Source: Roseburia sp. 499 | GTDB lineage: Bacteria > Bacillota > Clostridia > Lachnospirales > Lachnospiraceae | Reading direction: 5' to 3' | Assembly (NCBI RefSeq): GCF_001940225.2 | Contig: NZ_CP135164.1 | Span: 1,860,001 to 1,924,000 of the forward strand | Length of the DNA stretch: 64,000 nt | Shown: positions 51,929 through 61,106 of the stretch, piece after piece | Numbering within the stretch: position 1 is the stretch's first letter | How the letters are laid out: each line of letters opens with the position of its first letter | Made by a program: the position numbers and the translations under genes | The notes under the pieces: model-generated | The model's input: only the letters and a program-made list of their open reading frames with translations | What the model was told of the DNA's origin: nothing | Database searches by the model: none

Positions 51929-54652
51929 TTAATGTGCTTCATACCAATCTTTTCCATGTTTCATGTCTATTTCCAATTTTACAGCCAAGTCTGCTGCCTG
52001 CTCCATTTCTTTTTCTAACAGTGCTTCCACTTGTTCTACTTCGTCTTTCCATGCTTCAATCAAAAGTTCATCGTGCACCTGCAAAATAAGTCTAGACTTA
52101 AGTCCTTGTTTTTTCAATCCTTCGTTGACTCGTATCATAGCTATTTTAATAATATCTGCTGCTGTTCCCTGAATTGGTGAATTCATGGCAACACGTTCCC
52201 CAAAGGAACGTTGCATAAAATTACTGGAAGAAAGCTCCGGTACCGGACGTCTTCGTCCAAACATGGTGGTAACATATCCCTGTTTCTTTCCATCCTCCAC
52301 CAATTTATCTAAAAACACTTTGATATTCGGATATGTTTCAAAGTATCTTTCAATATATTCAGAAGCCTCTTTTCTTGTAATACTTAAATCCTGACTCAAA
52401 CCAAAGGAGCTGATACCATAGACAATACCAAAATTTACCGCTTTTGCATTTCTTCTCTGTAGTTCTGTAACCTCATCAAAAGGAACATGAAATACCTGTG
52501 AAGCTGTCATACGGTGGATATCCTGCGCTTCCTGATATGCCGCAATGAGGTTCTTATCACCGGACATATGCGCCAGAACCCTTAATTCAATCTGAGAATA
52601 ATCGGCATCTATCAATACACAACCTTCCTTCGGAATAAACACCTTGCGAATCTGTCTTCCCAATTCCATACGAATCGGAATATTCTGCAAGTTCGGTTCT
52701 GTACTGCTGATTCTTCCTGTTGCTGTAATGGTCTGATTGAAAGTAGAACGAATTCTGCCATCCTCTTCGATATAATTGGCAAGTCCATCTGCATAGGTAG
52801 ATTTTAACTTCGTCAATTGACGGTACTCTAAAATCTTAGATACTAACGGATATTCCGGTGCCAGTTTTTCCAAAACATCGGCTGCTGTAGAATACCCTGT
52901 CTTCGTCTTTTTCCCATAAGGCATCTGAAGTTTTTCAAAAAGAATGACGCCTAACTGCTTCGGTGAATTAATGTTAAATTCTTCTCCCGCATCCTGGTAG
53001 ATTTCCTGTTCCAGTTCCACAATCTTGCCCTGTAATGCAGTTCCATATTCCTTCAAGGCTCCTGCATCCACCAAAACGCCCTCTTGCTCCATATCAAACA
53101 GAGTATATACCAACGGCATCTCTATTTCACCATAAAGCTTGTCCATACCGCTTTCTTTCAGCTTTTCTGCTAAAACCGAAGCTGCTGCAAAACAGGTATA
53201 AGCTCCGAAGCACACAAAAGACATAAAGGCGTCTTCTTTTTCTCGAATTGCCTGTCCATCTGTTAATTTTCCAAGTAAATCCTGTCTGGAAGGAATCAAC
53301 AAATCAAGATGTTCCTTTGCCACATCATCAATGGCATAATCATTTTTCAAAGGATTTAAAAGATATGCGCCAATCAGCACATCATCTATCCTACTTCGTT
53401 CCTCCTGTTTCGGGGTAATATAGGGTAACTGCGCTTTCAAATCAAAACATGCTGTCCTTCCCGGCTGTTCCAACAGTCTTTGCAACTGCTCTAACAAATA
53501 TTCTCCCGTCAGTTCTGTTCCTGCCTGTAGGAAAAATATCTGCTCTCTGCCATAAGAAAGTCCCAATCCTAATACCTTTTCTGCACCATTTGCATTGTCG
53601 CTCCCTACATTACCGTTTAGCAGACTGTCCAGGGTTAACTGTCCCTCCGGTTGTTCTGCCTCCGGGTCTACGGACAACCAAAAACCTCTGTATTCTGCTT
53701 TTCCTGCTTCTGCAAAAATCTTATCTGCTTCTTTTTTGTCTGTAATTTTCTTAAAATACTGCTCTACCGGATTGACAGGTGCCTCCACCTGAAAACGATT
53801 CAGCATATTTTTAAATTCCAGCTTCTTCATCCAGACATATGCTTCCGGTGTAAAAAGGTTCCCGATTTTTGCATTTTCTATCTCACAAGAAATAGGCGCA
53901 TTGGTCTCAATCGTAGCAAGAGTCTTACTCATCTGCGCCATGTCATAATACTCTCTTAAATTATTCTGAGCCCTTGGTGGCTTTATTTCGTCCACATGAG
54001 CGTATGCATTTTCGATACTTCCATACTGTACGATTAATGCCGTTGCGGTCTTTTCTCCGATTCCCGGCACTCCCGGAATATTATCTGCGGTATCTCCCAT
54101 CAAAGCCTTTACATCAATAAATTCTGTCGGAGTTACCTGATACTTTTCCTTTACATCTACTGCATAATAGTCTTCAATTTCTGTTCCGGTTCGCTTTGTC
54201 TTTGGAATTCTTATTTTGATATGCTCACTGGCAAGCTGTAACAAGTCACGGTCTCCTGATACCAAAGACACTTCCATTCCCTGTGCTTCACTGCGCTTTG
54301 CTATTGTTCCTAAAATATCATCTGCCTCGTAACCTTCCTGCTCGACAATGGTGATTCCCATTGATTTCAGGACTTCCTTCATGACAGGAACCTGCTGGCG
54401 CAGTTCGTCCGTCATTGGCTTTCTTGTTCCCTTATAGGCATCATACATCTTATGTCGGAATGTAGGTGCATGTACGTCAAATGCAACCGTCAGATATTCC
54501 GGTTTTTCTTCTTCTAATATCTTAAATAAAATATTTAAAAATCCATACACCGCATTGGTATGAAGTCCTTCTGCATTGGTAAGGTCGGGAATTCCAAAAA
54601 ATGCCCGGTTTAATATACTATGTCCATCTATTAAAACTATTTTCTCGCTCAT
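51929..54652 (-). CDS. polA: DNA polymerase I
   Basis: A 907-residue family A polymerase. The 5' nuclease domain (KIVLIDGHSILNRAF, then YEADDILGT) covers about residues 1-290. The 3'-5' exonuclease domain is present in outline, but its DxE metal ligands are missing (LSVDPEAE), so proofreading is probably absent, as in Bacillus Pol I. The polymerase domain has motif A DADYSQIELRVLAH, motif B RRNAKAVNFGIVYG and motif C QVHDELLIE. It fills gaps in replication and repair. The stop is 18 bases before the fusion gene. Confidence 0.97.
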   Translation of the reverse strand: MSEKIVLIDGHSILNRAFFGIPDLTNAEGLHTNAVYGFLNILFKILEEEKPEYLTVAFDVHAPTFRHKMYDAYKGTRKPMTDELRQQVPVMKEVLKSMGITIVEQEGYEADDILGTIAKRSEAQGMEVSLVSGDRDLLQLASEHIKIRIPKTKRTGTEIEDYYAVDVKEKYQVTPTEFIDVKALMGDTADNIPGVPGIGEKTATALIVQYGSIENAYAHVDEIKPPRAQNNLREYYDMAQMSKTLATIETNAPISCEIENAKIGNLFTPEAYVWMKKLEFKNMLNRFQVEAPVNPVEQYFKKITDKKEADKIFAEAGKAEYRGFWLSVDPEAEQPEGQLTLDSLLNGNVGSDNANGAEKVLGLGLSYGREQIFFLQAGTELTGEYLLEQLQRLLEQPGRTACFDLKAQLPYITPKQEERSRIDDVLIGAYLLNPLKNDYAIDDVAKEHLDLLIPSRQDLLGKLTDGQAIREKEDAFMSFVCFGAYTCFAAASVLAEKLKESGMDKLYGEIEMPLVYTLFDMEQEGVLVDAGALKEYGTALQGKIVELEQEIYQDAGEEFNINSPKQLGVILFEKLQMPYGKKTKTGYSTAADVLEKLAPEYPLVSKILEYRQLTKLKSTYADGLANYIEEDGRIRSTFNQTITATGRISSTEPNLQNIPIRMELGRQIRKVFIPKEGCVLIDADYSQIELRVLAHMSGDKNLIAAYQEAQDIHRMTASQVFHVPFDEVTELQRRNAKAVNFGIVYGISSFGLSQDLSITRKEASEYIERYFETYPNIKVFLDKLVEDGKKQGYVTTMFGRRRPVPELSSSNFMQRSFGERVAMNSPIQGTAADIIKIAMIRVNEGLKKQGLKSRLILQVHDELLIEAWKDEVEQVEALLEKEMEQAADLAVKLEIDMKHGKDWYEAH

Positions 54653-54671
54653 GAGGTTCTGCTTTCCTTTT

Positions 54672-56462
54672 TTAAATTGCTCTGGTATATTCCTTCAACC
54701 ATTCCTTTTCTTCCGTTGTTAGGTACGGAGAAATTTTTTCGTATACCATCTTATGATAATCATTGAGAAGTTTTCTCTCTGTTCCTGTCATTTCTTCCGG
54801 AATAATCGCATCCAAATCAATTGGTACATAGGTAATGGTCTCAAATTCCATAAATTGTCCGTACTCATTCTTCTCTGCTTTTTTACAAATCAGTTCGTTT
54901 TCCGTACGGATTCCATACTTTCCTTCCAGATATACGCCCGGTTCATCTGTGGTAACCATGCCTTCCTCAAGCACACAGCTATCGTTTCGTTCCGGTACGA
55001 TTTTCCAACGAAAACCATTTGGTCCTTCATGGACATTCAATAAATATCCAATTCCATGTCCGGTTCCACATTTGTAATCCAATCCCAGATTCCACAATGG
55101 CCCTCTGGAAAGGATATCCAGATTGGTTCCACGGCATCCGTATAGGAACTTAGCAGCTGCCAGATTCAGATTAGAACGGCAAACTGTGGTAAAGTGGAAT
55201 TTTTCTTCTTCTGTAAGTTTTCCCAGTGCTATGGTTCTGGTAATATCGGTACTTCCATCCAGATAATGTCCACCGGAATCCACCAATAAAAATCCCTCCG
55301 GTTTTAACTCTGCATCTGATTCCGGAGTTGCACAGTAATGCATCATAGCCGCGTTTGCTCCATATGCACTAATGGTTTCAAAACTCAAATCTACAAACAA
55401 ATCCTGTTCTCTTCTTCTGGCTTCCAGATAATCGGAAGCAGAAATCTCTGTAATTTTCTGCTTTCCAATATTAGTTTTTAACCAATATAAGAACTTAGTG
55501 ACTGCCACACCATCCTTAATATGGGCATTTCGGATATTTTTAAGCTCTGTTTCATTTTTTATTGCTTTCATAAGCTCTGTTGGGTTACTATCAGTAACAA
55601 CTGTTACTTCCGGTTTCAAGCTGTGACAAATACGATAATTTACAATATTTTTATCTAATAATACTGTCTCTCCTGCCGGAATCTCTGCCGCATACTGATA
55701 AATCTCTTCATAAGGACGAATCACAATATGATTCTTCTCACAATATGATTTCAGTTTATCATCCAATACTTCCTCATGAATAAACCAATATGCTTCCTGC
55801 ATAGTTACTGCTGCAAAAGACAATACCACCGGCACACATTCAATATCACCACCGCGAATATTAAAGAGCCATGCAATGTCATAAAGGGATGTCAGGATAT
55901 GCACTCCTGCCTGCTTCTCCTGCATTTTTTCTCTTACCCGTGTCAGTTTACTCTGTGCACTTTCTCCAGCATATTTTTCTTCTAAAATAAAAACCGGATT
56001 CATTGGAAGTTGTGGGCGCTCTTTCCAAATAATTCCCACTAAATCTTCTGTTACATATACAGAGCCATTTTTCTTACCAACGATTTCTTCATAGCATGCA
56101 CCGTCTGCGGCATTAATGACTCTTCCATCAAATCCCAGACATGCGCCTTCCGGAAGATTCTTCTCCACATATTCTTGAACGGTAGGCACTCCCTCTTCTC
56201 CCATTTTAAAAAGAGTAACCGGTGTTCCCTTCAACTGTTTTTCTGCCTGTATAAAATATCTTCCGTCTGTCCAAAGATCTGCCTCCGTCATGGTAATCAC
56301 GGCTGTTCCGGCAGAACCTGTAAATCCGGTAATATATTTTCTCGCTTTAAAATAATCACCTACATACTCTGATTCATGAAAATCCGAAGTAGGAACGATA
56401 TACATATCAATGCTTCTTTTTTTCATCTCTGCCCGTAAAGCATCGATTCTTTCTGCTATCAT
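54672..56462 (-). CDS. Aminopeptidase P family protein (M24 metallopeptidase)
   Basis: A 596-residue, three-domain M24 peptidase of the long (eukaryote-like) aminopeptidase P type. Two creatinase-like N-terminal domains precede a pita-bread catalytic domain. The metal ligands are in VDSGGHYLDGSTDITRT (both Asp), GTGHGIGYLLNVHEGP (His) and the later VTTDEPG and TENELI (Glu). It removes N-terminal residues before proline. It lies between polA and ridA on the same strand; 19 bases separate it from polA. Confidence 0.93.
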   Translation of the reverse strand: MIAERIDALRAEMKKRSIDMYIVPTSDFHESEYVGDYFKARKYITGFTGSAGTAVITMTEADLWTDGRYFIQAEKQLKGTPVTLFKMGEEGVPTVQEYVEKNLPEGACLGFDGRVINAADGACYEEIVGKKNGSVYVTEDLVGIIWKERPQLPMNPVFILEEKYAGESAQSKLTRVREKMQEKQAGVHILTSLYDIAWLFNIRGGDIECVPVVLSFAAVTMQEAYWFIHEEVLDDKLKSYCEKNHIVIRPYEEIYQYAAEIPAGETVLLDKNIVNYRICHSLKPEVTVVTDSNPTELMKAIKNETELKNIRNAHIKDGVAVTKFLYWLKTNIGKQKITEISASDYLEARRREQDLFVDLSFETISAYGANAAMMHYCATPESDAELKPEGFLLVDSGGHYLDGSTDITRTIALGKLTEEEKFHFTTVCRSNLNLAAAKFLYGCRGTNLDILSRGPLWNLGLDYKCGTGHGIGYLLNVHEGPNGFRWKIVPERNDSCVLEEGMVTTDEPGVYLEGKYGIRTENELICKKAEKNEYGQFMEFETITYVPIDLDAIIPEEMTGTERKLLNDYHKMVYEKISPYLTTEEKEWLKEYTRAI

Positions 56463-56476
56463 TACAAAATATCTCC

Positions 56477-56860
56477 TTATGCTTCTTTCTTCACTGCAAT
56501 TACTTCAATCTCTACTAATGCGCCCTTTGGAAGCTTTGCTACTTCTACACAGGAACGTGCCGGAGTATCACCTGTAAAATACTCTGCATAAATTTCATTT
56601 ACTTTTGCAAAATCATTAATATCATCAATAAATACACTAGTCTTTACTGCATGGTCTAAATCAGAACCCGCTGCTTCTAATACTGCCTGAAGATTCTTAA
56701 ATACCTGATGTGTCTGTGCCTCAATTCCATTCTGAAGCTCTCCTGTTTCCGGAATTAACCCAATCTGTCCAGAAGTAAAAATCAATCCGTTTGCTTCTAC
56801 AGCATGTACATAAGGTCCTACTGCTGCTGGTGCTTTTGGTGCGTTAATTGTTTTTTTCAT
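56477..56860 (-). CDS. RidA family reactive-intermediate deaminase
   Basis: A 127-residue trimeric protein of the RidA/YjgF family, with the C-terminal signature ARSCVEVAKLPKGALVEIE that holds the conserved Arg, and the N-terminal INAPKAPAAVGPYVHAVE. RidA hydrolyses 2-aminoacrylate and other enamines made by PLP enzymes. It is the first gene of a group with the M24 peptidase (14 bases downstream). Confidence 0.95.
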   Translation of the reverse strand: MKKTINAPKAPAAVGPYVHAVEANGLIFTSGQIGLIPETGELQNGIEAQTHQVFKNLQAVLEAAGSDLDHAVKTSVFIDDINDFAKVNEIYAEYFTGDTPARSCVEVAKLPKGALVEIEVIAVKKEA

Positions 56861-56984
56861 AATTTATTTCCTCTTTTCTCTTTTTTATAGATTTACTGTT
56901 TTTTATTGTAACATTTTCACACCCAGTCTTCAATAGTTGTAACCAAAGATAATGAAACAAATCAAAATATTCTTAAAAAAATGC

Positions 56985-57013
56985 TTGCTTTTTCCATTTC
57001 CATATGATATTAT
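56985..57013 (+). promoter_or_regulatory. Promoter of tRNA-Leu
   Basis: -35 TTGCTT (56985-56990), 17-base spacer, -10 TATTAT (57008-57013), about 32 bases before the tRNA. Confidence 0.6.
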
Positions 57014-57044
57014 ATTATTCGTTCGAGCGATACGTTCGACAGAT

Positions 57045-57127
57045 GCCGGTGTGGCGGAATGGCAGACGCACCAGACTCAAAATCTGGCGGTGGCAACATC
57101 GTGTGGGTTCAAGTCCCACCGCCGGCA
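57045..57127 (+). tRNA. tRNA-Leu (anticodon CAA)
   Basis: The acceptor strands GCCGGTG and CGCCGGC pair, with discriminator A at 57127. The anticodon stem CCAGA/TCTGG encloses the loop CTCAAAA, giving anticodon CAA, which reads UUG. A long class II variable arm and the T arm GTGGGTTCAAGTCCCAC follow. The 3' CCA is not encoded. An open frame over it is chance. Confidence 0.95.
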
Positions 57128-57136
57128 TTCTATTGA

Positions 57137-57177
57137 AACGCCGAAATCCTAGCAAACTTAAGGATTTCGGCGTTTTT
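57137..57177 (+). terminator. Terminator of tRNA-Leu
   Basis: A perfect 14-bp stem AACGCCGAAATCCT / AGGATTTCGGCGTT with a 10-base loop, followed by T residues. Confidence 0.88.
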
Positions 57178-57221
57178 ACTTTTCTTAATTGTTCACCTAA
57201 AATCGAAATGGGGGAAGATTT

Positions 57222-57335
57222 ATGATTAAATTATTATTAGAACTTGTTTGTTTACCATTTATCATTATAGGAAAATTATTGATAGGAATTTTAAAGTTGC
57301 TAGGTCTTACAGATATTTTCGGCGGCAAGGATTAA
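57222..57335 (+). CDS. Small hydrophobic peptide, 37 residues
   Basis: ATG at 57222 preceded by GGGGGAAG. The peptide starts MIKLLLELVCLPFIIIGKLL and continues hydrophobic, then ends with LGLTDIFGGKD. One membrane helix fits. A terminator overlaps its stop codon (57322-57356), which supports a real small gene. The function is unknown; its neighbour is tRNA-Leu, not a toxin pair. Confidence 0.6.
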   Translation: MIKLLLELVCLPFIIIGKLLIGILKLLGLTDIFGGKD

Positions 57336-57356
57336 ACCTGCCGCTTTATTTTTTTA
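57322..57356 (+). terminator. Terminator of the 37-residue peptide gene
   Basis: Stem GCGGCAAGG / CCTGCCGC with one bulge and a 6-base loop, followed by a T-rich run. It overlaps the stop codon. Confidence 0.78.
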
Positions 57357-57358
57357 TC

Positions 57359-57649
57359 TCACCAATTTGTTTTCGCTTTTTTCCAGCGGTCCGGCTCTTT
57401 CTGCCAAACTTCATTTAACCATTCTACTCCCTGACAGATTCCTTCTTCGCTGAACTCCACGTTTGTTCTCTGCTTTTTTTCTTCCGGAGTAGAATCATAC
57501 GCATAAGGCGCATCCCACGCGCAAACTTCCAAGTGTTCTTCCTCTTCTGTTTTTATTAAGGCAAACCGGAAGCGCATGCCTTCATAGCTTCCGGTAAATG
57601 TTGTTTTTTTCAAATATGGTATACTTAAAATATCTTTTCTTTCAATCAT
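57359..57649 (-). CDS. Conserved hypothetical protein, 96 residues
   Basis: A small soluble acidic protein with many Glu and Trp residues (HLEVCAWDAPYAYDST in the middle, EGICQGVEWLNEVWQ near the end). I recognise no motif. Its ATG overlaps the stop of lysA by one base, so it is probably cotranslated with it. Confidence 0.65.
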   Translation of the reverse strand: MIERKDILSIPYLKKTTFTGSYEGMRFRFALIKTEEEEHLEVCAWDAPYAYDSTPEEKKQRTNVEFSEEGICQGVEWLNEVWQKEPDRWKKAKTNW

Positions 57650-58920
57650 TAGTATTTCATATCCTTTAAAATATCAAAGCAGTCAAAGGTTGCAAAATAA
57701 TCCTTCGGTGTTTCTGCACGTCGAATCAACTGAGTGCTTCCATCTTCCTTTAATAATACTTCTGCTGACTTCAATTTTCCGTTATAGTTATATCCCATTG
57801 CAAAGCCATGTGCTCCGGTATCATGAATAACTAGTAAATCTCCCATATCAATCTTTGGAAGCATACGGTCAATTGCAAATTTGTCATTATTTTCACAAAG
57901 AGAACCGGTAACGTCATACTTATGGTCGCAAACACTGTTATCCTTGCCCATAACGGTAATATGATGATATGCTCCATACATCGCAGGACGCATCAAGTTT
58001 ACTGCACAAGCATCTACTCCTATGTACTCTTTGTGTGTATGTTTTTCATGAATTGCTGTGGTTACCAGACAGCCATAAGGTCCCATCATGAAACGTCCCA
58101 TCTCTGTATAAATTGCCACGTCTCCCATTCCTGCCGGAACTAAAACTTCTTCGTATACTTTTCTTACACCTTCACCGATAGCACGAATATCATTCGGCTC
58201 TTGATCTGGTTTATAAGGGATTCCTACACCACCGGACAAGTTAATGAAACGAATATCTGCTCCTGTTTCTTCTTTTAATTTAACTGCAACTTCAAAGAGT
58301 TCTTTTGCAAGCATTGGATAATATTCATTTGTTACAGTATTACTTGCTAAAAATGCATGGATTCCGAAGTGCTTTGCACCTTTTTCTTTCAGCACTTTGA
58401 AGCCTTCAAAAAGCTGCTCTGTGGTAAATCCATATTTTGCATCTCCAGGGTTGTCCATAATGCTATTGCTGATTTTGAACAATCCGCCCGGATTGTAACG
58501 GCAACTAATGGTTTCCGGAATATGTCCAATCGTCTCTTCTAAGAAATCAATGTGTGTAAAATCATCTAAATTGATGATTGCTCCAATTTCATCTGCGAAC
58601 TTAAATTCAGATGCCGGTGTATCGTTGGAAGAAAACATGATATCCTTTCCATCAAAATGCAGTGCATCTGCCATCATCAACTCTGTCATGGAAGAACAGT
58701 CGCAACCACAACCGTATTCCTTTAAGATGTTAATCAAATATGGGTTTGGTGTTGCTTTTACTGCAAAATATTCTTTAAACCCTTTATTCCATGAAAATGC
58801 TTCTTTTACTGCCTGAGCATTGGCACGAATTCCTTTTTCATCATATAAATGAAACGGAGTTGGGTATTCTTTCACAATTTCTTTTAACTGTTCATAGGTT
58901 ACAAATGGTTCTTTTTTCAT
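57649..58920 (-). CDS. lysA: Diaminopimelate decarboxylase
   Basis: A 423-residue fold-type III PLP enzyme. The PLP lysine is in EYFAVKATPNPYL, and the phosphate-binding glycine region is LSGGVGIPY. The substrate-binding VDACAVNLMRPAMYGAYHH and CENNDKFAIDR regions support LysA rather than NspC, whose substrate differs. It makes L-lysine from meso-DAP in the cytosol. AAGGAG precedes the ATG. A TrmB-family regulator lies 22 bases upstream on the same strand. Confidence 0.88.
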   Translation of the reverse strand: MKKEPFVTYEQLKEIVKEYPTPFHLYDEKGIRANAQAVKEAFSWNKGFKEYFAVKATPNPYLINILKEYGCGCDCSSMTELMMADALHFDGKDIMFSSNDTPASEFKFADEIGAIINLDDFTHIDFLEETIGHIPETISCRYNPGGLFKISNSIMDNPGDAKYGFTTEQLFEGFKVLKEKGAKHFGIHAFLASNTVTNEYYPMLAKELFEVAVKLKEETGADIRFINLSGGVGIPYKPDQEPNDIRAIGEGVRKVYEEVLVPAGMGDVAIYTEMGRFMMGPYGCLVTTAIHEKHTHKEYIGVDACAVNLMRPAMYGAYHHITVMGKDNSVCDHKYDVTGSLCENNDKFAIDRMLPKIDMGDLLVIHDTGAHGFAMGYNYNGKLKSAEVLLKEDGSTQLIRRAETPKDYFATFDCFDILKDMKY

Positions 58921-58942
58921 AATGACTGCTCCTTCTTCTCAC

Positions 58943-59653
58943 TTATTTCTTATCTTTTACGCCTAATTCTATTAAACGTATCTCATTCTTCATGGAATCC
59001 TTAAATACTTGTACAAAATTCACTTGTCCGGAATACAGGCAAGTACTTTCCTTGCCTCTCCCCAGTTCACCAGTCAGTACATATCTGGAATCTGTAATAA
59101 TTCCAATCTGATTTTTCTTATTCTGTGTCTGATAGACCTTTGCTCCACTTAATACAAAGGACTTGTCTGTCAAAATAACTACTTTTATCTTTTTTTCTAC
59201 AAGAGCTTCTAACTCCGTTTTTATTCCTGCCAATAAATTCTGTGCCATAGAAATATAAACACGTTTTTCCGCTCTTTCCAGCATATTTTTTACCTTATCA
59301 GAAATATTTTCATCAGAACGGATAGTAATATACCCTTCCGTGTCTTCTTTTTCTCTCGGCATATGCTCAATCAGATATTCTTTTCGTTCCTGTAAGGTTC
59401 TTATCTTATTCTGACAAAATTCTTCAATTCCTACCGCCGTGTACTTTTTGGCAGTTCCCTCACTGACACAGGCAGCGCCCTTATCCACCAATCCTTCCAG
59501 TGCTTTATAGGCATTGGAACGAGAAATTCCAGTAACCTTAGAGACTTCATATCCTGTACTTTTTCCGGAACGATTCAGTTCCAAGTATACCAAAGCCTCT
59601 TGACCTGTCAAGCCAAAAGCAACCAGATATTCAATCAGATTCTTCGTATCCAT
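58943..59653 (-). CDS. TrmB-family transcriptional regulator
   Basis: A 236-residue protein. Residues 5-75 form a winged helix of the TrmB/sugar-specific type (GLTGQEALVYLELNRSGKST and GISRSNAYKALEGLVDKG). The remainder resembles the phospholipase D-like effector domain of the family. The start at 59653 is chosen for AAAGGAAAC upstream. It precedes lysA on the same strand, so it may regulate lysine synthesis or uptake. Confidence 0.82.
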   Translation of the reverse strand: MDTKNLIEYLVAFGLTGQEALVYLELNRSGKSTGYEVSKVTGISRSNAYKALEGLVDKGAACVSEGTAKKYTAVGIEEFCQNKIRTLQERKEYLIEHMPREKEDTEGYITIRSDENISDKVKNMLERAEKRVYISMAQNLLAGIKTELEALVEKKIKVVILTDKSFVLSGAKVYQTQNKKNQIGIITDSRYVLTGELGRGKESTCLYSGQVNFVQVFKDSMKNEIRLIELGVKDKK

Positions 59654-59751
59654 AGGTTTCCTTTCATTAGTGGTACTTTTTAGGAACACTATAATATGTT
59701 TTATAGGAAATGTCAATATGATTTAATGAGATTATTTATCACAAAAAACTT

Positions 59752-60276
59752 TTATTTTACGATTTCCATCGCTTTTCTCTGCATTCGCTCAGTAATAAAT
59801 TCTTCTACCTTTTCTTTTTCCATATCCAGTACAATTGCCAGTTCTCCATATAGGCTATCCTGTGCTATCTTGAAATACTTTCGGTCACTGTTGGTAATCT
59901 TCTTTCCTTCCGCCAGTCTTTCCTGCATTCTCTGATATACTGTCTTGATAATCTTTATCAATTCTTTGCAATCACAGGTTGCCAGTTCTTCCTTATATAC
60001 TTCTTCACGCTGTTTTTCATTGCTTATCCACAAGGTTTCAATTTCTTCAATTCCATCTATCAGCTGCATTGCTTCCTCTTTTAAAATCAATGGACGAATC
60101 AAAACTTTCTGATTATCCACCGGGGTATATATGGTACTTCCTTTGATATAGAGAGGCTTTAGCGTATAATATATTTTATCCTTAGGAATGCCCGGAATGG
60201 TATCTATCGTACCTACGCTTTCTACCTGACATACTCCACTATTTCCATATATCATGTAATCACCTGTCTGAAACAT
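59752..60276 (-). CDS. CarD-family transcriptional regulator
   Basis: A 174-residue protein. The N-terminal Tudor-like RNA polymerase-interacting domain (FQTGDYMIYGNSGVCQVE, then TIYTPVD) covers about residues 1-60. A helical DNA-binding C-terminal domain (CKELIKIIKTVYQR, then DRKYFKIAQDSLYGELA) follows. CarD proteins bind the RNA polymerase beta subunit and affect promoter opening. The start at 60276 is chosen for GGAGTGAAAGCC upstream. Confidence 0.92.
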   Translation of the reverse strand: MFQTGDYMIYGNSGVCQVESVGTIDTIPGIPKDKIYYTLKPLYIKGSTIYTPVDNQKVLIRPLILKEEAMQLIDGIEEIETLWISNEKQREEVYKEELATCDCKELIKIIKTVYQRMQERLAEGKKITNSDRKYFKIAQDSLYGELAIVLDMEKEKVEEFITERMQRKAMEIVK

Positions 60277-60544
60277 GGCTTTCACTCCTTCTACACACTT
60301 GTACAATTGTTACTTTTATTTTAGCACCGAAAAATTTTTTTCGTCAGCGTTTTCTTCCGGATTGTAAAATTTTTGTAACAAATTACAATATATGCGTAGA
60401 AGGAAATTGTGCACTTTTATATAACTTTTTTCCATTTATATTATAGCCAAATCTTTCCTTCGCCCTTGACTTTCTTCCCGAACACCTTCAAAATAAAACT
60501 ATTAAAATCTCAAAACATTACCATACCCTAAAGGAGAATGACTT

Positions 60545-61093
60545 ATGGATATTTTACATACACCAATTTTTGAAGGACGACCAGAAAATACCACAAATCG
60601 TTTGGACAAGGAAATCCGTACATATGATTTATTGGATTCTCTTCATATCCCCTATCAACGTATTGACCACGAAGCTATGCCAACTATCGAGGCATGTCAT
60701 GACGTAGATAAAAGGCTTGGAATCCACGTTTGCAAAAATCTTTTCCTGTGCAATACACAGAAAACTAATTTTTACCTGTTGATGATGCCTGGAGAGAAAA
60801 AATTCCAAACTAAAGTTGTATCGAAACAGCTCGGCGTTGCAAGACTTTCCTTTGCACCGGAAGAATATATGTTAGAACTTTTAGACATCACTCCCGGCTC
60901 TGTCAGTGTCATGGGACTGATGAATGATTCTGAAAATAAAATACAGCTTCTGATGGACCGGGATTTGCTGAAAGAAGAATATCTTGGATGTCATCCTTGC
61001 ATCAACACTTCCAGTTTGAAACTTTCCACAAAGGATATTTTGGAAAAATTTCTGCCTGCGGTTCACCACGAAGCTGTATTTGTAGATTTATAA
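60545..61093 (+). CDS. Prolyl-tRNA editing protein (ProX/YbaK family)
   Basis: A 182-residue aminoacyl-tRNA deacylase of the YbaK/ProX type. The conserved region CKNLFLCNTQKTNFYLLMMP with the Lys, the GSVSVMGLMND loop and the final HPCINTSSLKLSTKD are typical. It clears mischarged Ala or Cys from tRNA-Pro. AAAGGAGAATGACTT precedes the ATG. It stands alone between two minus-strand genes; the 268-base gap upstream shows no other gene. Confidence 0.9.
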   Translation: MDILHTPIFEGRPENTTNRLDKEIRTYDLLDSLHIPYQRIDHEAMPTIEACHDVDKRLGIHVCKNLFLCNTQKTNFYLLMMPGEKKFQTKVVSKQLGVARLSFAPEEYMLELLDITPGSVSVMGLMNDSENKIQLLMDRDLLKEEYLGCHPCINTSSLKLSTKDILEKFLPAVHHEAVFVDL

Positions 61094-61106
61094 TTTCTTA
61101 TGCTAC

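Noticed and set aside
56952..57152. Plus-strand open frame over the tRNA-Leu gene
   Set aside because: The tRNA fold is complete, so the frame is chance.
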